A DNA stretch of 64,000 nucleotides from Thermoplasmata archaeon (GTDB taxonomy: Archaea; Thermoplasmatota; Thermoplasmata; Thermoplasmatales; Thermoplasmataceae). The notes below the pieces were generated by a model, which searched no databases, had not been told where the DNA came from, and saw only the letters and a list, made by a program, of their open reading frames with translations. Positions 1 through 10,874 of the stretch are shown piece after piece. Positions within the stretch are counted from its first letter, which is position 1. Each line of letters begins with the position of its first letter. The stretch is from assembly GCA_021806295.1 (NCBI GenBank), contig JAJZXS010000044.1, positions 1 to 64,000 of the forward strand, given 5' to 3'. A program made the translations under genes and the position numbers.

Positions 1-411
1 TACCGGCGTATCCGGAAATATGGTATCCATAACACGTCTGTCCGGGAGCTGCCTCTCTTCCATATCATATTCATTGATAGCATATCCCTGAAACCAGCCA
101 TGGACAACTTTATCCCTGTTGTTTTCTAGCATGTCCAGAAACTGGGAAAATGAACGGACACTGGCAAAATTTACCTGATATTTCAATTTCAATGAGGTAA
201 GTGTAAAATGGTTGTGCGAATCTATAAGCCCTGGAGTGACAAATTTATTCCGGTAATCCACCACATTTTCTTTTTTAAGCAATTCTTTTACGGTCTCCTC
301 ATTTATATCATAATTTTTTGATATTACGCCATCTTTTACAATAAAAACATGATCTGAATTGTGTATACTGTAACCATCAAAATATTTCCTGGCAATAACA
401 TACTTTTCCAT
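1..411 (-). CDS. Amidohydrolase-family protein, N-terminal part, cut by window edge
   Basis: Minus-strand reading from ATG at 411: MEKYVIARKYFDGYSIHNSDHVFIVKDGVI...FVTPGLIDSHNHFTLTSL; metal-binding-like TPGLIDSHNH motif. Confidence 0.75.
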   Translation of the reverse strand, partial: MEKYVIARKYFDGYSIHNSDHVFIVKDGVISKNYDINEETVKELLKKENVVDYRNKFVTPGLIDSHNHFTLTSLKLKYQVNFASVRSFSQFLDMLENNRDKVVHGWFQGYAINEYDMEERQLPDRRVMDTIFPDTPV

Positions 412-521
412 TATTTCTACCTCTTTATTCAGATATGCACTTAATTGCGCATTCCTGACCCTGATAAATAATGAGGTTATACTTAATTACTGTTTCGCCA
501 ATGTTATCAATTTATGACAGG

Positions 522-1184
522 TCAGTTTTTTACCTTTCCATCTGTTTCTCTTATCTTTTTTGTGTATACATTAGAATAATAGTCGCAGTCTGATGACACT
601 GGACATATATTGCATCTAGGAGATACAGGTTTGCAGATATTTTTACCGAATTCCACCATAACCGGGTTGAACTCCACCTGCAATTTTTCCGGTACAATTT
701 TCTTCAGCGCCTCTTCTGCCTTATCCGGATCCTTTGCCTTTATAAGCCCGATCCTGTTGCAAATCCTGAAAACATGGGTGTCCACCGCTATAGCCGGTAT
801 TCCGAATCCCTGTGTCAGGACGATATTGGCTGTTTTACTTCCGGTTCCTGGAAGTTTCACAAGTTCATCATGGGTATCCGGCACCTTCCCGCCGTATTCA
901 TGGTTTATTATTCTGGCTATATCTATAATTCTCTGGGATTTTACATTACTGAAACCCACATATTTGATAATTGCCTTCACATCAGCAGGGCTGGCATTCT
1001 CCAGGCCATATGAATCGTGGTATTTGTTGTAAAGTCCCCTTGCTGCTGCATCTGTTACAATATCCTTTGTGCGGTGAGAGAGTATAGTTGTTATAAGTAT
1101 CCAGAAAGGAGAGTCAGTAAACTCAAAATGATGCTCCGGGGAAACCGATTTTATCTTATGATAAATCTTTTCAAAATCCTTCAT
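522..1184 (-). CDS. nth: Endonuclease III
   Basis: HhH-GPD features (LPGTGSKTANIVLTQGFGIPAIAVDTHVFRICNRIGL) and C-terminal Cys cluster CKPVSPRCNICPVSSDC. Confidence 0.93.
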   Translation of the reverse strand: MKDFEKIYHKIKSVSPEHHFEFTDSPFWILITTILSHRTKDIVTDAAARGLYNKYHDSYGLENASPADVKAIIKYVGFSNVKSQRIIDIARIINHEYGGKVPDTHDELVKLPGTGSKTANIVLTQGFGIPAIAVDTHVFRICNRIGLIKAKDPDKAEEALKKIVPEKLQVEFNPVMVEFGKNICKPVSPRCNICPVSSDCDYYSNVYTKKIRETDGKVKN

Positions 1185-1239
1185 GTGAACCTAATAAGAT
1201 AATTATTAATAAAACTATGATAAATTTTATAAAATATAT

Positions 1240-4200
1240 CTAATAGTAATCCCCAAGTTCTCTTATGCCTGCCTTTTTCCCAGATAATATGGAATCAACA
1301 AGCTCCCCTGCAAATTTTATGTTTGTAATCAGGGGTATATCCTTTTTGATTCCAAGGTTCCTTATGGAAAAACCATCCCGGATTGACCCATAGGATTCTG
1401 ATGGAGTGTTGATTATCATTGATATATTTTCATTCCTGATAACCTCGCTCAGGCCGGGAAGCCTCAGGTCCTTCACCCGGTAAACAACCGTTGAACCAAT
1501 GCCAGCAGCCTGCAGGGCGCTGTAAGTACCCGGTGTTGCATAAATCTTTACCCCGTTATGGCTGAGTTTTCTTGCTATTTCAACTGCTTTCGGCTTGTCA
1601 GAATCGTTTACGGTTATTATGACGGATTTAAGCTGGAAGTTACGCTTCATTATGCGTATAACCTTTGACATTGCCTCATGGAAGGTTTCACCACAGCACA
1701 TGGCCTCGCCGGTTGACTTCATTTCCGGGCCCAGTATAACATCCATATCCCTGAACCTCTTGAATGGAAATACAGGAACCTTGATGAAATATGATTTCGG
1801 TTCAATATATTTTATATCTGGATCAATGCCCATCATGGCTTTTATGCCGTAATCAACCCAGTTTATGCCGGTTGCCTTGGCAACAAATGGAACTGATCTG
1901 GATGAACGTGCATTCAGCTCTATAACATATATTTCACCATCTTTTATTGCAAGCTGCAGGTTAGACATACCCAGCAGATTAAAATTTACCCTCAATTTCT
2001 CCACAATATCCTCAATTTTTTGTAATGTTGAGGCCTCCAGCAAATGTGGGCCCAGAACCATGGTGGCATCCCCTGAATGGGTGCCCGCCTCCTCTATGTG
2101 CACTGATATGCCAGCTATCACCGATTTTTTCTTCGATGATATGAAATCCACATCTATTTCCGTGGCATTCTGAAGGTATTTGCTTACAAGGACAGGAGAT
2201 CCAGGCCTCTCTATGAACAGTTCACGGACACGGTCCTGAAGTATTCCATAGTCATATATTATGTCCATTGCCCTGCCGCCGATAATGAAGCTTGACCTGA
2301 TTATAACAGGGAGTTTGATACTTCCTATCTTTTCCTCCAGATCATTCATATTGGATGCTTCAATAAAATCGGGCTGCTTTATGCCGAGTTCCTTAAGGGC
2401 AGCAGAGAATTTTGTCCTCTCCTCTATTCTGAATATATCGGCTGGCTGGGTGCCGATCACTGTATCACTGAATATCTTAGAAAGCCCCTCCGCCATGTTC
2501 TGCCCTGTCTGGCCGGAGAACTGGATTATAATTCCCTGGGGTTTTTCCACAGAAACTATATTTGATATATGCTCCAGCGTTATTGGCTCAAAATACAGCT
2601 TGTCAGATATATCGAAATCTGTTGACACAGTTTCAGGATTGCTGTTGACCATTATTGCCTCAAAACCCATTTTTCTCAATGAGAGTATGGATTTTACTGC
2701 CCCGTAGTCAAATTCCACACCCTGGGAAATCCTGTTGGGCCCTGATCCTATTACTATAACTTTTTTCCCTGATGCTATCTTATTATCGCTGTATCTGTCA
2801 TATGATGAGTACATGTAGGATGTGTCTGACTCAAACTCTGCAGAGCAGGTGTCTATGCTTTTATAAACCGGGATTATATTCTTTTCCAGCCTGTATTTTA
2901 TGATTTCAGGTACACCTATTTTGGAATAATATGAAATGGTTTCATCTGATATTCCCAGAAGTTTCAGGTATTCCATATTTTCCGGTATTTTTCCGGGCTT
3001 TATTGATGATATGCCACCGGCTATGTTCCTCATTTTCTCAACAAAGAATTCATCGTAGCCGGACAGTTCCGATATTTCAGCAGAGGAAATACCCTGAAAG
3101 AGTGCATCAAAAATGGCAAATATCCTCTGATCGTTGGGAATTTTCATGAGTTCACGTGCTTTCTCAGGGGATGTGAACAGCCTCATCGGCACTGCCTGCT
3201 TGATATCCAGTGATGATATGGATTTCATGAGTGCCTCCTCGAATGTTCTGCCAATACCCATGGCCTCTCCGATAGATTTCATTTCTATCCCAATTTCTCT
3301 TTTTACTGAAAATTTATCAAAGGGCCACCTTGGAATTTTCACGGTTATGTAATCCATGGATGGCTCAAAGGCGGCGTATGTATTTTTGGTAACTGGGTTT
3401 TTTATCTCGTTTATATTGTATCCCATTGCAATTTTAGTTGAGATACGGGCTATAGGGTAGCCAGATGCCTTCGAGGCAAGTGCAGATGACCTTGATGTTC
3501 TCGGATTGACCTCAACAACATAGTATTCGTTTGTTGCCTGGTTAAGGGCGAACTGTATATTGCATGATCCTATTACACCTATTTCATTCACAATATGAAT
3601 GGCAGATGTCCTTAATTTCTGGTAATCATCGTTGGTCAGTGTAAGGGACGGAGTCGTTACTATGCTTTCTCCAGTATGTACCCCCATGGGATCAAGATTC
3701 TCCATGTTGCATATGGAAATACAGTTCCCGGCATTGTCCCTCATCATTTCGTATTCTATTTCCTTGAGTCCCAGAAGTGATTCGTCCAGTTCCACAGTAT
3801 CATCATGCACTGAGAAGTAGTCATCACAGTATGAAATTAATTCATCGCGGCTTTTTATTATAACCCCGCCTGATCCACCGAGGGAAAAGCCTGTTCTCAG
3901 TATCAGTGGGTATTTTTTAATGCGGTCAATCATGTTTTTATAATCCTCCCTGACCAGCGTATATGACTCTATTATAGGTTCACCTATCTGCCTCATGAGG
4001 TTAAAAAACTTCTTTCTGTCCTCTGCGATTTCTATGGATGTTACAGGAGTGCCCAGAACCTTTATCCCGTTTGATTTTAGTATTCCGAGTTTGTCAAGCA
4101 AAATTACCAGGTTAAGTCCCACCTGCCCTCCGGTTGAGGGCAAAATGGAATCTATCTTTTCCTTTTTTATAATTTCTAATACACTTTCCGGGTCCACCGG

Positions 4201-4407
4201 CTCTATGTATACCCTGTCGGCTATCTCATGGTCTGTCTGTATTGTTGCAGGATTTGAATTCAGGAGTACTGTACGGACACCCTCCTCCTTCAGGGCCAGG
4301 CATGCCTGTGAACCTGAATAATCAAACTCTGCGGCCTGGCCAATAACTATGGGCCCCGATCCTATAACAAGTGTGCATTTTATATCTGTATTCATTTTAT
4401 TCACCAA
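1240..4407 (-). CDS. carB: Carbamoyl-phosphate synthase large subunit
   Basis: 1055 aa duplicated ATP-grasp protein: LVIGSGPIVIGQAAEFDYSGSQACLALKEEG and VIGSGPNRISQGVEFDYGAVKSI. Confidence 0.97.
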   Translation of the reverse strand: MVNKMNTDIKCTLVIGSGPIVIGQAAEFDYSGSQACLALKEEGVRTVLLNSNPATIQTDHEIADRVYIEPVDPESVLEIIKKEKIDSILPSTGGQVGLNLVILLDKLGILKSNGIKVLGTPVTSIEIAEDRKKFFNLMRQIGEPIIESYTLVREDYKNMIDRIKKYPLILRTGFSLGGSGGVIIKSRDELISYCDDYFSVHDDTVELDESLLGLKEIEYEMMRDNAGNCISICNMENLDPMGVHTGESIVTTPSLTLTNDDYQKLRTSAIHIVNEIGVIGSCNIQFALNQATNEYYVVEVNPRTSRSSALASKASGYPIARISTKIAMGYNINEIKNPVTKNTYAAFEPSMDYITVKIPRWPFDKFSVKREIGIEMKSIGEAMGIGRTFEEALMKSISSLDIKQAVPMRLFTSPEKARELMKIPNDQRIFAIFDALFQGISSAEISELSGYDEFFVEKMRNIAGGISSIKPGKIPENMEYLKLLGISDETISYYSKIGVPEIIKYRLEKNIIPVYKSIDTCSAEFESDTSYMYSSYDRYSDNKIASGKKVIVIGSGPNRISQGVEFDYGAVKSILSLRKMGFEAIMVNSNPETVSTDFDISDKLYFEPITLEHISNIVSVEKPQGIIIQFSGQTGQNMAEGLSKIFSDTVIGTQPADIFRIEERTKFSAALKELGIKQPDFIEASNMNDLEEKIGSIKLPVIIRSSFIIGGRAMDIIYDYGILQDRVRELFIERPGSPVLVSKYLQNATEIDVDFISSKKKSVIAGISVHIEEAGTHSGDATMVLGPHLLEASTLQKIEDIVEKLRVNFNLLGMSNLQLAIKDGEIYVIELNARSSRSVPFVAKATGINWVDYGIKAMMGIDPDIKYIEPKSYFIKVPVFPFKRFRDMDVILGPEMKSTGEAMCCGETFHEAMSKVIRIMKRNFQLKSVIITVNDSDKPKAVEIARKLSHNGVKIYATPGTYSALQAAGIGSTVVYRVKDLRLPGLSEVIRNENISMIINTPSESYGSIRDGFSIRNLGIKKDIPLITNIKFAGELVDSILSGKKAGIRELGDYY

Positions 4408-5443
4408 CTGTGCTCCTTACCATATTGAAAAACCATGTGCTGTCATAGGGCCCAGGATATGCTTCAGGATGAAACTGCACAGAAAATACAGGCAGATCCC
4501 TGTGCCTGATCATTTCAACGGTGCCATCGTTTATATCCCTGCCCGCGACCTCCAGGCCTGTGCCCTGCAGCGAACTGCCATTGACCGCGTATCCATGGTT
4601 GTGGGATGTGATGTAAACCCTGCCATCGATCAGAACAGCATGGTTTATGCCACGGTGGCCGTATTTCATTTTTTCTGTTTTACCGCCGAGGGAAAGTGCT
4701 ATCAGCTGGTTGCCAAGGCATACACCGATTACAGGGATTTCAGATGATTTTTCCCTTACAAAGTCCCTAAGGGGCGCAAGGGATTGGTGATCTGGGTCCC
4801 CCGGCCCATTTGGCAGGAATATGGCATCGTAATGGAATTTAATTGAATCAAAATCATAATTGTATGGAACAATATGAAGGGAGGCCGTTTCACTGATGCG
4901 CTTGACCAGGCTGTTTTTGGTTCCCACATCCACGAATAAAATCTGCTTTTTTCTGCCAGAATTGTAATACTGATAATTTTTTCTGGATACGGTTCCCACA
5001 AGGTCAAGCTTCATTGGATCCTGGAAGGTGTCCGGGAATTCGTTCTTATTGCTGATATAAGCCCTTACAGTGCCATTCTGCCTTATCTTCTCAACCAGGT
5101 CCCTTGTATCTATGCCATCGATTGCAGGAATTTTATTTGCCTTCAAAAAATCATTGAATCCTTTCCCCGGATCGCCACCGTTCAGGAAAGCATGTGCATC
5201 CCTAGTAATGATTCCGGAGACCTGGATTTTGTCTGATTCCATATGCTCCATGCTGACACTGTAATTTGCAATCTCAGGAAAGGCAAAAATCAGTATCTCC
5301 CCGGCGTATGATGGGTCAGTTATAGTTTCCACGTAGCCGGACATTGATGTTGTAAAAACAATCTCGCCGCTGGCCTCCCCATCATAGCCATACCCATAGC
5401 CCTCATATGATGTCCCGTCCTCAAGTAACAAGTATCTTTTCAT
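4397..5443 (-). CDS. carA: Carbamoyl-phosphate synthase small subunit
   Basis: Class I amidotransferase: PVIGVCLGNQLIALSLGGKTEKMKYGHRGINH, FSVQFHPEAYPGP; overlaps carB. Confidence 0.96.
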   Translation of the reverse strand: MKRYLLLEDGTSYEGYGYGYDGEASGEIVFTTSMSGYVETITDPSYAGEILIFAFPEIANYSVSMEHMESDKIQVSGIITRDAHAFLNGGDPGKGFNDFLKANKIPAIDGIDTRDLVEKIRQNGTVRAYISNKNEFPDTFQDPMKLDLVGTVSRKNYQYYNSGRKKQILFVDVGTKNSLVKRISETASLHIVPYNYDFDSIKFHYDAIFLPNGPGDPDHQSLAPLRDFVREKSSEIPVIGVCLGNQLIALSLGGKTEKMKYGHRGINHAVLIDGRVYITSHNHGYAVNGSSLQGTGLEVAGRDINDGTVEMIRHRDLPVFSVQFHPEAYPGPYDSTWFFNMVRSTVGE

Positions 5444-5638
5444 TTAAACCTTAAAAAACCTAATCTCAACATACAATATATTATTTTTCATTATGTTTTA
5501 TAATTATTCCACAGTATACATAATTCTTTTTATATGATATCCATTTTTTGATGCTTGAGTAAAACATAGTCATATTTAGAACATTACTGGTACATACAAT
5601 AACATTAAGTTAATAAACACTTTTTTAATAAACTACTC

Positions 5639-6316
5639 ATGAAAGTTATAGCAGCACCCGGACCGGTTTGCTACCCTCTTGTGGCAGCAATGATGGAAAG
5701 GAAAGATATAGACATAGAATTCAAGAAATCCTCTGATATTGGAAAGGAAAAGCCAGATGTTGTTCTGGATTCCACGGTTTCTCTGGTAAAAAGCGGATTG
5801 CCCATTGATTATGTAACTATTGAGAATCTTTCCAGAGTCGCACCGAAGCTCGGATACAAAATAGGCATGACAAGAAAGGGCGGTGCCTCCGATATTTTAT
5901 TCAGGGCCTATGTTGGTGAAACAAAAAAGGATGTGGAAATCCAGTATTTCGAGAGCATGGGAGAGCTCATGGAGGCAATGAACGCAAATAAGGTTGATAC
6001 GGTTGTCGTACCGGCAATGGACAATGCCGGGGTCAGCATAGAGGAATATTTCAAGAAAAATAATGTTGCAATACCTGGAAGCTGTGGTGCCACTGTATAC
6101 GACAGGGAAAAAGATTTCGTGGATGCATACAACCTTGGAATCAAAATACTTAAGGAAAAACCAGAGGAAGCAGCGAAGTTTATCATTTCACATTTACCGA
6201 TGCAGTTTCCACCCGAGTTCGTGATGAATACCATGAAGAATTCTGATCTTAATGTACATAAGCCCGGAGACTACAGCGAATTTGTGAGGCTTGTTAAAAA
6301 ATATTCTACACAGTGA
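5639..6316 (+). CDS. DUF3834-like putative solute-binding-fold protein
   Basis: MKVIAAPGPVCYPLVAAMMERKD...; resembles a conserved Thermoplasmatales family; assignment from memory. Confidence 0.6.
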   Translation: MKVIAAPGPVCYPLVAAMMERKDIDIEFKKSSDIGKEKPDVVLDSTVSLVKSGLPIDYVTIENLSRVAPKLGYKIGMTRKGGASDILFRAYVGETKKDVEIQYFESMGELMEAMNANKVDTVVVPAMDNAGVSIEEYFKKNNVAIPGSCGATVYDREKDFVDAYNLGIKILKEKPEEAAKFIISHLPMQFPPEFVMNTMKNSDLNVHKPGDYSEFVRLVKKYSTQ

Positions 6317-6395
6317 GATGAGAACTGTTAGAATATTAAATTATTTTAATCTATTATATTGAATTATTAAATACTCAAATTACATTAGAGGTTTT

Positions 6396-6908
6396 ATGTG
6401 GGACTACATCAATCAAATATTTCAGGGATACCCTGCGGAAATGAAGGTCATACAGAAAATGACAAAGGTCGGAATATCAGTGAAGATTGTATACGATGAG
6501 CCGAAATTGTTCTGCGATGCCATTGAAATTAAACCAAATTCCATTGCAAGGGCATATAATGTGGACAGGCGTGTGATTGTCAATCTTATTCAGAAAGTAA
6601 TAAGCGACAAGCGACTTTATGATTTTTTCAGCAATCTTTCTCCTGTTTCCAATTTTGAAAATTCAGGATCAAAAATTGGCTTCGGTGTCATAGAAATTAT
6701 TCCGGTTGATGCCGGAAAGCCAGGCATTATTGCAGGGGTTATGAAGCTTCTTGCGGATAACGGGATTTCGGTCAGGCAGGTAATTACTGATGACCCGGAC
6801 CTGATAGATAATCCCCGGGCAATAATAGTGACAACCGAAACAGTCACCGGAAGCGTACTAAATGAAATAAAAAAAGTTAACGGTGTAAAGGCTGTTCTAC
6901 TGCTTTAA
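6396..6908 (+). CDS. ACT-domain protein, putative amino-acid-metabolism regulator
   Basis: C-terminal ACT-like stretch IEIIPVDAGKPGIIAGVMKLLADNGISVRQVITDDPDLIDNPRAIIVTTE. Confidence 0.75.
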   Translation: MWDYINQIFQGYPAEMKVIQKMTKVGISVKIVYDEPKLFCDAIEIKPNSIARAYNVDRRVIVNLIQKVISDKRLYDFFSNLSPVSNFENSGSKIGFGVIEIIPVDAGKPGIIAGVMKLLADNGISVRQVITDDPDLIDNPRAIIVTTETVTGSVLNEIKKVNGVKAVLLL

Positions 6909-7981
6909 ATAAACTTTTCCAGGCTGTCACCGTATATTATTTCCATTATGCCCTTTATTTTCTCCTCAACCTCCTCATAGGTGTCACCATAAACGTTAAC
7001 GTGCCCCATTTTTCTCTTGCGCCTCACCTCGTTTTTGTGATACCAGTATATGTTGGTTTTGCCCAGTTCCAATATTTTCGGTATATGCCTTTCTATACCT
7101 GTGCCTATTATGTTAACAATTCCAGAAGGTACAAAGAGGTCTGGCCTTACAGCATCCATTCCTGACACCGCCAGTATATGTTCCTCGAACTGGGAAATTG
7201 AACTTCCTGTAAGTGTGTGATGGCCTGTATTGTGTACTCTCGGCGCATATTCATTTATTGTTACATTTCCATCCTTTACGTAGTATTCAATTCCCATAAC
7301 GCCTATATAGTCAAGGGATTCCATGAGCCTCTTTGCTATGTCAATCATTTCAAGGGTATTTTTCACAGGAGAAATGTTGTATATGAGAATACCGTTCTGG
7401 TTATAGTTAAACGACGGCTCAAAATTGAAGAATTTCCCCTTTTCGTCACGGACAGCGATAATAGATGCTTCATAGTCGTAATCAATGAATTTTTCTATTA
7501 CATAGGGCATATCGGGGTGGCTTTCATACTCTGTATCAGGGTTTATATAGTACTGGTTTTTCCCGTCATACCCGCCCATGCAGCTTTTTATTACGGCTTT
7601 CTGGAATGATTTTGCCATGTTGAACGCATCCCTGTATGTTTCAGCGTATTTATAATCTGCTATGGGAAAATTATGGTCCTTGAGAAATTTTTTTTCCAGT
7701 GACCTATCCTTCTTTAACTCCACGGCTTTCCGTGATGGCCTTAATTTACCCTGTTCATCAGCATAATTAAGTATTTCACTGCTTATATGTTCAAATTCGT
7801 ATGTAACATAATCGCAGGCATCAACAAATTCCTTGTATTCTGAAACATCGAAGAATTTATCGGCTATCTCTGATGAGGGCCCCCGATTATCGTCTATTAC
7901 ATAAAATTCAATGGGATACCTGCGCATGGTATTTATCATCATATATCCCAGCTGGCCTGAACCAATAATCCCGATTTTCAT
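6905..7981 (-). CDS. purK: 5-(carboxyamino)imidazole ribonucleotide synthase
   Basis: ATP-grasp protein [31 protein letters not shown]..., [26 protein letters not shown]; adjacent to purE. Confidence 0.93.
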   Translation of the reverse strand: MKIGIIGSGQLGYMMINTMRRYPIEFYVIDDNRGPSSEIADKFFDVSEYKEFVDACDYVTYEFEHISSEILNYADEQGKLRPSRKAVELKKDRSLEKKFLKDHNFPIADYKYAETYRDAFNMAKSFQKAVIKSCMGGYDGKNQYYINPDTEYESHPDMPYVIEKFIDYDYEASIIAVRDEKGKFFNFEPSFNYNQNGILIYNISPVKNTLEMIDIAKRLMESLDYIGVMGIEYYVKDGNVTINEYAPRVHNTGHHTLTGSSISQFEEHILAVSGMDAVRPDLFVPSGIVNIIGTGIERHIPKILELGKTNIYWYHKNEVRRKRKMGHVNVYGDTYEEVEEKIKGIMEIIYGDSLEKFI

Positions 7982-8445
7982 AGCTTATCACCCAGTACTG
8001 AATCCCTCTGCTTTGCCACGAAATCATCCAGCATCTCCCTGATCTTGGGATACTTTATTGAAAGAATTCTAACAGCAAGCAAAGCTGCATTTCTGGCACC
8101 GTTGATTGATACAGTTGCCACCGGGACTCCGGGAGGCATCTGAACAATAGAAAGCAGCGAATCCATGCCGTTCAGTGATTTGGATTGGACTGGAACGCCT
8201 ATAACAGGAAGCGTTGTCATTGCTGCCACCATACCAGGCAGATGTGCTGCCCCGCCGGCACCGGCGATTATCACCTCAATGTTGTTTTTAATAGCATCAT
8301 GCGCATACTGAAGCATGAATTCAGGGGTTCTGTGTGCTGAAACAACCCTGTATTCAACCTCAATGCCAAAATTCTTTAATTCTTCCACAGCTGCCTCCAT
8401 TACAGGAAAATCTGATTTGCTACCCATGATTACTGCCACTTTCAT
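7978..8445 (-). CDS. purE: 5-(carboxyamino)imidazole ribonucleotide mutase
   Basis: [23 protein letters not shown]...[11 protein letters not shown]...[28 protein letters not shown]. Confidence 0.97.
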   Translation of the reverse strand: MKVAVIMGSKSDFPVMEAAVEELKNFGIEVEYRVVSAHRTPEFMLQYAHDAIKNNIEVIIAGAGGAAHLPGMVAAMTTLPVIGVPVQSKSLNGMDSLLSIVQMPPGVPVATVSINGARNAALLAVRILSIKYPKIREMLDDFVAKQRDSVLGDKL

Positions 8446-8485
8446 AATGGATTATGGAAGCAATAGTTATAAAAATTTTCAAAAA

Positions 8486-10132
8486 TTAAAGGAAGTAACT
8501 TTCGTTTTTTAGTATGTATTCATCCACGGACCTTCTTCCACTCTTCATTGCCTCCAGGATATCGTACTGGTTCTTATCATATAGTTTTATATCGTATGAA
8601 TCCAGGTTCTTAAACTCAATACCCGCCCTCTCTGCTATTTTTCTGTAACCGGATACCCTTGAACGTTCAAGCGAGTTAAGGGAATCATTGCTCATTATCA
8701 CATGGTTCCTTGCCGCGATCAGTAAAACATCATCAAAGTATCTGTATACATTTGTATCAATAGTAATATCTCCACTGTTCCTGATATCGGGATAAGCCCT
8801 GTCAGGGGTGCACATTATTCCATTCTCCTGCGATTCATATCTCACATCTATGCCATACCTTTTCAGCATCGCACTGTAATATTCCATGAGGGGCATGAAA
8901 TCACGCTTTTTGTATTCATCCACGATTTCATTGAACTGGCCACCTACAGACATCTTCTCATATACCACTGGCTTTAAACCGAGGCTGGCAGCGTAAATTG
9001 AGGCCTCCAGACCTTTTATGCCTGCTCCGACTATTACAACCTCCCCGCTGTATTTCCTGTCATGGCATTCAATGCTCTCTATACCTGTATATGGGTTTAC
9101 AGTGCATCTTACTTCTGCATTGGACAGGTTTCTGCATGCCTGGTTGCACCTAATGCATGGCCGGTATGGAATTGCATTCTGCAACTTGAATGGTGTATAA
9201 GGGTCAGCAAGTGCCTGCCTTCCAAGAACAACAAAATCTGAAACTCCCAGTGCTTTCTGTGCATCCTTCATTGAATTTATGGAGCCCACCAGCATAATGT
9301 TTCTATCAAGCTTTTTCCTGAGTTTTTCTCCTATATGCACATGGTCATAGTAAAAGGATGCTGAGGACCCAGGCGGTGCAAATCTGCCGGCAGAGAAATG
9401 CACATAATCAATATTATTAAGTGCTGATGCAACCTTTATTCCATAATCTGCATCGTATCCGTCCATATCGTCCTCATAAAGGCTCAGCCTGATCCCTACT
9501 GGGATGTCAACTTTTTTTCTTATCTGTGATGCGATTTCATTGATAATTCTCACCCTGTTTTCCACGGATCCCCCGTATTCATCAGTTCTGTGGTTAAGAG
9601 CAGGGGATATGAACTCCTGGAAGAGATAACCGTGTGCCCCGTGCAACTCTATGCCATCAAACCCTGCCCTGGCTGAGATTTCTGCAGCATTGAGGAATTT
9701 ATCTTCAACGCCCTTAATGTCCTCAAAGGTCATTTCATCCGGGATATTACCCATATAATCAACACTGGATGGTGCAAATACACTACCACTGTTGTAATGA
9801 GGATTGGCCTTTCCCCCTGCGTGGACAAGCTGTACAAATATTTTTGAACCAGATGCATGAATTCTCTCAGTCAACCTTGAGAGTTTCGGAATCTGTTCTC
9901 TCTTGAAGACACCCAGCTCATTAGGGGAACCCTTTCCATTGGATGGATCAACGTATGCATACTCTGTGATTATAAGGCCGAATCCACCCCTGGCACGTTC
10001 ATTGAGGTATGCTAGATGATTATCATTAGTTGTGCCATCAATATTGCATAAATTCGATATCATCGGTGCCATTACAAATCTGTTTTTAAGCTCAACGTTT
10101 CCTATTGTGCCTTTTTCAAAAGGATTCATCAT
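8486..10132 (-). CDS. NADH:flavin oxidoreductase (Old yellow enzyme family) with divergent C-terminal dinucleotide-binding region
   Basis: OYE barrel NRFVMAPM...GFDGIELHGAHGYLFQEFISPALNHRTDEYGGSVENR; Cys motif CIRCNQACRNLSNAEVRCTVNP; GAGIKGLEASIYAASLG. Confidence 0.88.
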   Translation of the reverse strand: MMNPFEKGTIGNVELKNRFVMAPMISNLCNIDGTTNDNHLAYLNERARGGFGLIITEYAYVDPSNGKGSPNELGVFKREQIPKLSRLTERIHASGSKIFVQLVHAGGKANPHYNSGSVFAPSSVDYMGNIPDEMTFEDIKGVEDKFLNAAEISARAGFDGIELHGAHGYLFQEFISPALNHRTDEYGGSVENRVRIINEIASQIRKKVDIPVGIRLSLYEDDMDGYDADYGIKVASALNNIDYVHFSAGRFAPPGSSASFYYDHVHIGEKLRKKLDRNIMLVGSINSMKDAQKALGVSDFVVLGRQALADPYTPFKLQNAIPYRPCIRCNQACRNLSNAEVRCTVNPYTGIESIECHDRKYSGEVVIVGAGIKGLEASIYAASLGLKPVVYEKMSVGGQFNEIVDEYKKRDFMPLMEYYSAMLKRYGIDVRYESQENGIMCTPDRAYPDIRNSGDITIDTNVYRYFDDVLLIAARNHVIMSNDSLNSLERSRVSGYRKIAERAGIEFKNLDSYDIKLYDKNQYDILEAMKSGRRSVDEYILKNESYFL

Positions 10133-10193
10133 TCATTAGCAGTATATGAAAAATAAAGTTTTTGTGGATAAAAAATATTCAAAATTTTAAAAT

Positions 10194-10754
10194 TTAATTT
10201 ATGACAACTGATGCGCTCATGTTAAATGTCTTGGAGCTCATATGGATATTATTAGACAGATTGAAATCAGTTACCATGGATGTGGTGGTATGTGCAGCTA
10301 CTGTAAGTGGGTGTACAAAGACAACAAGCGCAAATGCGTGTGCAAGATGTAGGCTAACGCTTGTTGAGCTTGTAAATCCAAGGAATCCAGCTTCAATATA
10401 TACTGAAACGTTGCTTATGTATATTTTCATCATATTATAGCTTCCAGCGTGTACAGAGAGATTGGACAGGAAAGCTGCATCGCTTGCGGTGAGATTCATT
10501 ATGTTAACAGTCTTATCATGCAGTGAGTAATTTGTCCATCCTGTAGAATTGGATGATGCCTTATCAGAATGCAGTGCAATTGCACTGAATGTTACATTTA
10601 CATCCATAACCCCACTGAGACCCGTTGGCGTATCTGCTGCACTGACCTTCAATTTTCCGGTTGTTTCGTAATGGTATGCATAGTATCCTCCGCCGGCAAC
10701 AACTGCCACTATGATTACTATCACGATTACCGACATTAATTTATTCGATTTCAT
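10194..10754 (-). CDS. DUF4382-like membrane-anchored/secreted protein
   Basis: N-terminal TM MSVIVIVIIVAVVAGGGYYAY then GKLKVSAADTPTGLSGVMDVNVTFSAIALHS. Confidence 0.65.
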   Translation of the reverse strand: MKSNKLMSVIVIVIIVAVVAGGGYYAYHYETTGKLKVSAADTPTGLSGVMDVNVTFSAIALHSDKASSNSTGWTNYSLHDKTVNIMNLTASDAAFLSNLSVHAGSYNMMKIYISNVSVYIEAGFLGFTSSTSVSLHLAHAFALVVFVHPLTVAAHTTTSMVTDFNLSNNIHMSSKTFNMSASVVIN

Positions 10755-10874
10755 AACCCATATTCGAAAAATTTATATTTAAAGTTTTACAATTGTTATT
10801 ACCGGCAAAATGTTTTCCTACAGAATAATTATTATATTAAAATCATTTAAATACATGGAGTAAATATTTAGTTT

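Noticed and set aside
1595-4321. Plus-strand ORFs opposite carB (for example 1865..2173, 2261..2707, 3995..4321)
   Set aside because: Antisense to a strongly supported CDS, no recognisable domains; expected shadow ORFs.
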